In this document: piece after piece, positions 6,248 to 9,416 of the stretch
Numbering within the stretch: position 1 is the stretch's first letter
Layout of the letters: every line of letters starts with the position of its first letter
Assembly (NCBI GenBank): GCA_026388365.1
Contig: JAPLJW010000209.1
Coordinates: 1-9,416 of the forward strand
Length of the DNA: 9,416 bases
Direction of reading: 5' to 3'
DNA from: Deltaproteobacteria bacterium
Lineage (GTDB): Bacteria > Desulfobacterota > Syntrophia > Syntrophales > UBA5619
Made by a program: the position numbers and the translations under genes
Notes under the pieces: model-generated
Seen by the model: only the letters and a program-made list of their open reading frames with translations
What the model was told of the DNA's origin: nothing
Database searches by the model: none

Positions 6248-6453
6248 ACATCTTCTGTTCTGAAGAAGACGGGGGCTACATTGCAGACATCCCGGATCTG
6301 GAGGCATGCTCTGCGTTTGGCGAGACTCCAGAAGAGGCTCTAAGAGAGGTGCAACTGGCGAAAGCGCTTTGGTTGCAGGCTGCCCGTGCTGAGTGTAAAC
6401 CCGTCCCACCGCCAAAGTATAGGCCTGTCATCTATCAAGCGACTGCTGCCTGA
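6229..6453 (+). CDS. hicB: HicB-family antitoxin, short form
   Basis: A 74-aa antitoxin expected to bind and block HicA. The core GGYIADIPDLEACSAFGETPEEAL (residues 15-38) is the HicB partial-RNase-H-like fold signature. The protein ends at PPPKYRPVIYQATAA, a usual end for short HicBs, so it appears complete. It lacks the C-terminal ribbon-helix-helix or HTH domain found in longer HicBs, so direct repression of its own promoter is doubtful. An almost ideal Shine-Dalgarno AAAGGAGG (6217-6224) lies inside hicA, four bases before the ATG, favouring antitoxin over toxin synthesis. The stop codon begins a 16-base palindrome (6451-6466) that runs into the right leuA repeat. Confidence 0.92.
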   Translation: MGDYHINIFCSEEDGGYIADIPDLEACSAFGETPEEALREVQLAKALWLQAARAECKPVPPPKYRPVIYQATAA

Positions 6454-6466
6454 GGTAGATACCTCA
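6451..6466. repeat. Perfect palindrome at the hicB stop / repeat junction
   Basis: TGAGGTA-GA-TACCTCA is a 7+7 inverted repeat with a 2-base centre. Its first three bases are the hicB stop codon and its last three are the first bases shared by the right leuA repeat. There is no following T run, so a Rho-independent terminator is unlikely; it may be a by-product or mark of the junction. Confidence 0.6.
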
Positions 6467-6618
6467 ACGCGGTGACCGGGGAACCGATGCCCAGGGAGAG
6501 GCGACAGTGCAGCTCAAGTTCGACGGCCGCTCCGCGGTCGGGCGGGGCGCCCATCCCGACGTCCTGGTGGCCTCGGCCAAGGCCTACATCAATGCCCTGA
6601 ACCGGCTGGAATGGCTGA
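6464..6618 (+). pseudogene. leuA: leuA 3' fragment, right copy of the direct repeat
   Basis: 155 bases identical to 3249-3404 except for one missing G in the run at 6469-6472, which shifts the leuA frame. It encodes the equivalent of LeuA residues 454-504 but has no start, promoter or catalytic domain, so it cannot make LeuA; an ATG at 6507 restores the frame only for the last part, which then runs on without a stop to 6758 antisense to the patatin gene. The near identity argues for a recent event. The end at 6618 falls within the patatin coding region on the other strand. Confidence 0.93.
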
Positions 6619-7494
6619 CCGTCCTTCCTGGCGGAGCTTATCGAGGATCTGCCGGATCTGGGGCAGGGCCTGGGTCGCGGCCTTCTCGCCCTCGAGGATC
6701 GCCTCGTTGCGCTTTTCGAAGTCGCTCGAACCGATATGGCTCACCTGGGGTCGAATGACCACATCGGCCCCTCTGAGCTGGATCATCGCGATCTTGGCGT
6801 ACATGATGTCGATCGATTGGAGGATCGTATCCAGGATCCCCTGCGGGACGGCGCCGGCGACACCCGCCGAAATGTCCACGGCGATGACGACGTCGGCCCC
6901 CGCCTTTCGCGCCGCATCCACCGCGACGGGGCTCACCACGCCGCCGTCCACGTAGGCCTTGTCCCCGATCCGGACCGGCTGAAAGACCCCGGGGATGGAG
7001 CAGCTCGCCCGGACCGCCCGGCCGGTGTTTCCCGTCGCGAAGACGATCTCCTCACCGGTCTGGAGGTTCGTGGCGACCGCCAGAAAGGGGATCTTCAGCC
7101 GTTCGAGGGGGGTCTGGCGGACCGTTTTATTGATATAATTCTCTAACTTTTCTCCGCGGACGAAACCGTTGTCGGGGATGGTCCAATCCACCACGTCGTC
7201 CTTCAGGAGGGCCATGGCCATCGTCTGGAGCTGGAAGGGATCGATCCCGTAGGCATAGAGGCTACCGACGATGCTCCCGGCGCTCGTCCCGACGATCAGG
7301 TGGATCGGGATCTTCTGCGATTCGAGGACTTTGAGCACCCCGACATGGGCGAACCCCTTGGAGGAACCGGCCCCGAGGACGACGGCGACCTTCGCCGGTT
7401 TCGGCGGCGGCAGGGGCGGGGGAATCTCCTTCGGCATGCACGCAAAAAGCAGGAAGAGACTTAAGCCCAGGGCCAGCGGGCGAAGCGTTTTCAT
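6589..7494 (-). CDS. Patatin-like phospholipase lipoprotein (RssA-type)
   Basis: A 301-aa patatin-family acyl hydrolase. The N-terminus is a lipoprotein signal: a hydrophobic stretch at 5-17, then LFAC with Cys19 as the lipid-modified residue, followed by a Pro-rich linker (25-33). The mature protein should thus be anchored in the envelope. The catalytic domain shows the glycine-rich oxyanion loop GAGSSKG at 41-47, the nucleophile elbow GTSAG at 69-73 (Ser71) and VDGG at 182-185 (Asp183), the Ser-Asp dyad of patatins. RASCSIPGVFQPV at 162-174 is also typical of the bacterial RssA branch. The substrate is probably phospholipid or another lipid ester; this is not shown. Its ATG overlaps the gyrA stop (ATGA), so it is likely translated by coupling in a gyrA operon. 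Residues 293-301 and the stop are encoded by the inserted leuA repeat, so the natural C-terminus was altered, probably without harm to the catalytic domain. Confidence 0.9.
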   Translation of the reverse strand: MKTLRPLALGLSLFLLFACMPKEIPPPLPPPKPAKVAVVLGAGSSKGFAHVGVLKVLESQKIPIHLIVGTSAGSIVGSLYAYGIDPFQLQTMAMALLKDDVVDWTIPDNGFVRGEKLENYINKTVRQTPLERLKIPFLAVATNLQTGEEIVFATGNTGRAVRASCSIPGVFQPVRIGDKAYVDGGVVSPVAVDAARKAGADVVIAVDISAGVAGAVPQGILDTILQSIDIMYAKIAMIQLRGADVVIRPQVSHIGSSDFEKRNEAILEGEKAATQALPQIRQILDKLRQEGRSAIPAGSGH

Positions 7495-9416
7495 TCCTCT
7501 GTCTCCGCCGGGCCGCTTTCCGGAGTCAGATCCAGTGCGACTTCACCCACTTCCGGGAGATCCTCCGGCGCGTCTCCGTTCTCCCGCTCCTCCTCCCGCT
7601 CGGCGCGGGCGACGCCGACCAGTTTTTCGTTGTCGTCGAGGTCGATCAGGCGCACCCCCTGGGTGCTCCGGTGGATGACGCGCACCTCCTCCGCGCGCAT
7701 GCGGATGATCCGGCCCGCGTCGCTGATCAGCATGATGTCCTCGCTGCCGGAGATCTGGAGGACCCCCGAAACGTCCCCGACCTTGGGAACGGTTTTCAGG
7801 TTGATCGTCCCCTTCCCGCCGCGGGTCTGGAGGCGGTACTCCGCGATCTCGGTCCGCTTCCCATACCCCTTTTCGGAGACGGTGAGAATGGTATTTCCCT
7901 CGGTCGGGATTTCCATCCCGATGACCCGGTCGTCGGCAGCCATTCGGATCCCCCGGACGCCGCGGGCCGTGCGGCCCATGTCGCGGACGTCGTCCTCCTT
8001 GAAGCGGATCGATTTGCCCTTGCGGGTCCCGAGGAAGATGTCCTGGTTCCCGAGGGTGAGCTGAACATCGATCAACTCGTCCCCCTCGTCGATGGAGATC
8101 GCAATGATCCCGCCCGCACGGGGGTTGGAGAAGGCCGAAAGCTCCGTCTTCTTGATCGTCCCCCGGCGGGTCACCATGACCACCGACTTCTCCCCGGTGA
8201 ACTCCCGGACCGGCAGGACCGCGGCGACCCGCTCCCCTTCCGTCAGATTGATCAGGTTGACGATCGCCTTCCCCTTGGCGGCGCGCCCGGCCTGCGGGAT
8301 CAGATAGACCTTCAGCCAGTAGAGGCGACCCCGGCTCGTGAAGATCAGGATGTAATGGTGGGTGTTGGCGATGAAGATGCGCTCTACGAAATCCTCCTCC
8401 TTCGTCCCCATCCCGATCTTGCCGCGCCCACCCCGGCGCTGGCTCTTGTAGAGACTGACGGGGTTTCGCTTGATGTAGCCGGCATGGGAGACGGCAACAA
8501 CCATGTCCTCTTCGACGATCAGGTCCTCGATATTGATGTCCTCGGAACTCAAGACGATCTCGGTGCGACGCTCGTCGCCGTAGCGCGTCCGGATCTCGGT
8601 GAGTTCCTCAATGATCACGTCGAGAACCTTCTGCGGGTCGTCAAGGATTCCCTGGAGCTTATGGATCAGCGATGAGATCTCGGCGTATTCCGCGTCGATC
8701 TTGTCCCGTTCGAGGCCGGTCAGGCGCTGGAGACGCATTTCGAGGATCGCCTTTGCCTGAAGATCGCTCAAGCCGAAACGGCTGCAGAGGGCGGCGGCGG
8801 CCTCCGCGGGGCTCCCGGAGGCCTTGATCACGGCGATCACCTCGTCGATCCGGTCCAGGGCGATGATCAGCCCCTCCAGGATGTGGGCCCGCTCCCGCGC
8901 CCTCGCGAGTTCGAAGGCCGTCCGGCGGACGACCACCTGTTTGCGGAATTCCAGGAAGCTCTGGAGAATGTCCTTCAGATTGAAGACCCGGGGCTGCCCC
9001 CGGTCGATTGCGAGCATGATGATTCCGAAGGTGGACTCCATCTGGGTATGCTTGTAGAGCTGGTTCAGCACGATGGCGGAGGCCTCGTCCCGCTTCAGGT
9101 CGAGAACGACGCGGATCCCCTCGCGGTCCGACTCGTCCCGGAGGTCGGCGATCCCGCCGATCTTCTTCTCCTTGACGAGGTCGGCGATCTTCTCGATCAG
9201 GTTCGCCTTGTTCACCTGGTAGGGGAGCTCGGTGACGACGATACTCTCCCGGTCGTTGCGGGCATTTTTCTCGATCAGCGCCCGCGCCCTCACCCGGATG
9301 ATCCCGCGTCCCGTCCGATAGGCGGAGAGGATCCCCTCGCGGCCGTTGATGAAGCCGGCCGTCGGGAAGTCCGGCCCCTGGATGTAGTGCATGAGCCCGT
9401 CGATGGTGATTTCGGG
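7491..9416 (-). CDS. gyrA: DNA gyrase subunit A, missing the N-terminal part (window edge)
   Basis: GyrA is the breakage-reunion subunit of gyrase, which with GyrB introduces negative supercoils using ATP. The window holds 641 residues; roughly the first 200, with the active-site tyrosine and quinolone-resistance region, lie beyond the right edge. Seen are DPEITIDGLMHYIQGPDFPT-like sequence at the edge, the conserved EIPYQVNK-type TELPYQVNKANLIEKIA segment, the long helical/coiled-coil arm (about 9000-8600), and the C-terminal beta-pinwheel. The pinwheel carries QRRGGRG, the GyrA box (8421-8441), which is needed for DNA wrapping and separates GyrA from ParC. The protein ends in an acidic tail (roughly the last 35 residues, many Glu and Asp), a feature that in E. 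coli GyrA modulates wrapping. The stop overlaps the next gene's start by 4 nt. Confidence 0.97.
   Translation of the reverse strand, partial: PEITIDGLMHYIQGPDFPTAGFINGREGILSAYRTGRGIIRVRARALIEKNARNDRESIVVTELPYQVNKANLIEKIADLVKEKKIGGIADLRDESDREGIRVVLDLKRDEASAIVLNQLYKHTQMESTFGIIMLAIDRGQPRVFNLKDILQSFLEFRKQVVVRRTAFELARARERAHILEGLIIALDRIDEVIAVIKASGSPAEAAAALCSRFGLSDLQAKAILEMRLQRLTGLERDKIDAEYAEISSLIHKLQGILDDPQKVLDVIIEELTEIRTRYGDERRTEIVLSSEDINIEDLIVEEDMVVAVSHAGYIKRNPVSLYKSQRRGGRGKIGMGTKEEDFVERIFIANTHHYILIFTSRGRLYWLKVYLIPQAGRAAKGKAIVNLINLTEGERVAAVLPVREFTGEKSVVMVTRRGTIKKTELSAFSNPRAGGIIAISIDEGDELIDVQLTLGNQDIFLGTRKGKSIRFKEDDVRDMGRTARGVRGIRMAADDRVIGMEIPTEGNTILTVSEKGYGKRTEIAEYRLQTRGGKGTINLKTVPKVGDVSGVLQISGSEDIMLISDAGRIIRMRAEEVRVIHRSTQGVRLIDLDDNEKLVGVARAEREEERENGDAPEDLPEVGEVALDLTPESGPAETEE

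Noticed and set aside
3249..6618. Classical insertion sequence or composite transposon
   Set aside because: No transposase gene, no terminal inverted repeats, and the 155-bp repeats are leuA coding sequence rather than short target-site duplications.
7671..8675. 334-codon plus-strand ORF opposite gyrA
   Set aside because: Antisense shadow of gyrA; Asp/Pro/Leu-rich with no domain signature.

Overview
The window looks like a chromosomal stretch of a GC-rich, probably Gram-negative bacterium. Gene content and protein style suggest a Desulfobacterota/Syntrophales-like relative, but this is an impression without a database search. Evidence: a predicted lipoprotein, a C-A ordered succinate dehydrogenase/fumarate reductase operon with a di-heme-type membrane anchor, and sampled GC of about 62% in gyrA. 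No plasmid, phage or transposase gene was seen.

Layout. Left (minus strand): an sdh/frd operon reading out of the window, with a 275-aa membrane anchor gene followed by the start of the flavoprotein gene, and a good sigma70-type promoter at 1463-1491. Diverging from it (plus strand): leuA (2-isopropylmalate synthase, 1892-3469), preceded by a transcription-attenuation leader. The leader has a promoter near 1597-1625, a 39-codon leader ORF with 11 Leu codons, a 9-bp antiterminator pairing and a perfect 16-bp terminator hairpin with a U tract. Middle (3405-6463): a patchwork of accessory DNA holding a C-terminal wrbA remnant, a 580-aa SWIM zinc-finger protein (minus) and a divergent hicAB toxin-antitoxin pair (plus), with lower GC around hicAB. 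Right (minus strand): gyrA, lacking its N-terminal part because the window ends, overlaps by 4 nt a patatin-like phospholipase lipoprotein gene.

The main structural observation is that the last part of leuA (3249-3404) is repeated almost exactly (one G missing) at 6464-6618. The 3.06-kb accessory block lies exactly between the two copies. The right copy begins 10 nt after the hicB stop, inside a short palindrome, and its other end supplies the last nine codons of the patatin gene on the opposite strand. This points to a recent insertion or duplication with rearrangement (or an assembly join that needs excluding).

Functionally the housekeeping parts are respiration/fumarate metabolism (sdh), leucine synthesis under leucine-responsive attenuation (leuA) and DNA supercoiling (gyrA). 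The accessory block contributes stress/maintenance-type functions (HicAB) and an uncharacterised SWIM protein.
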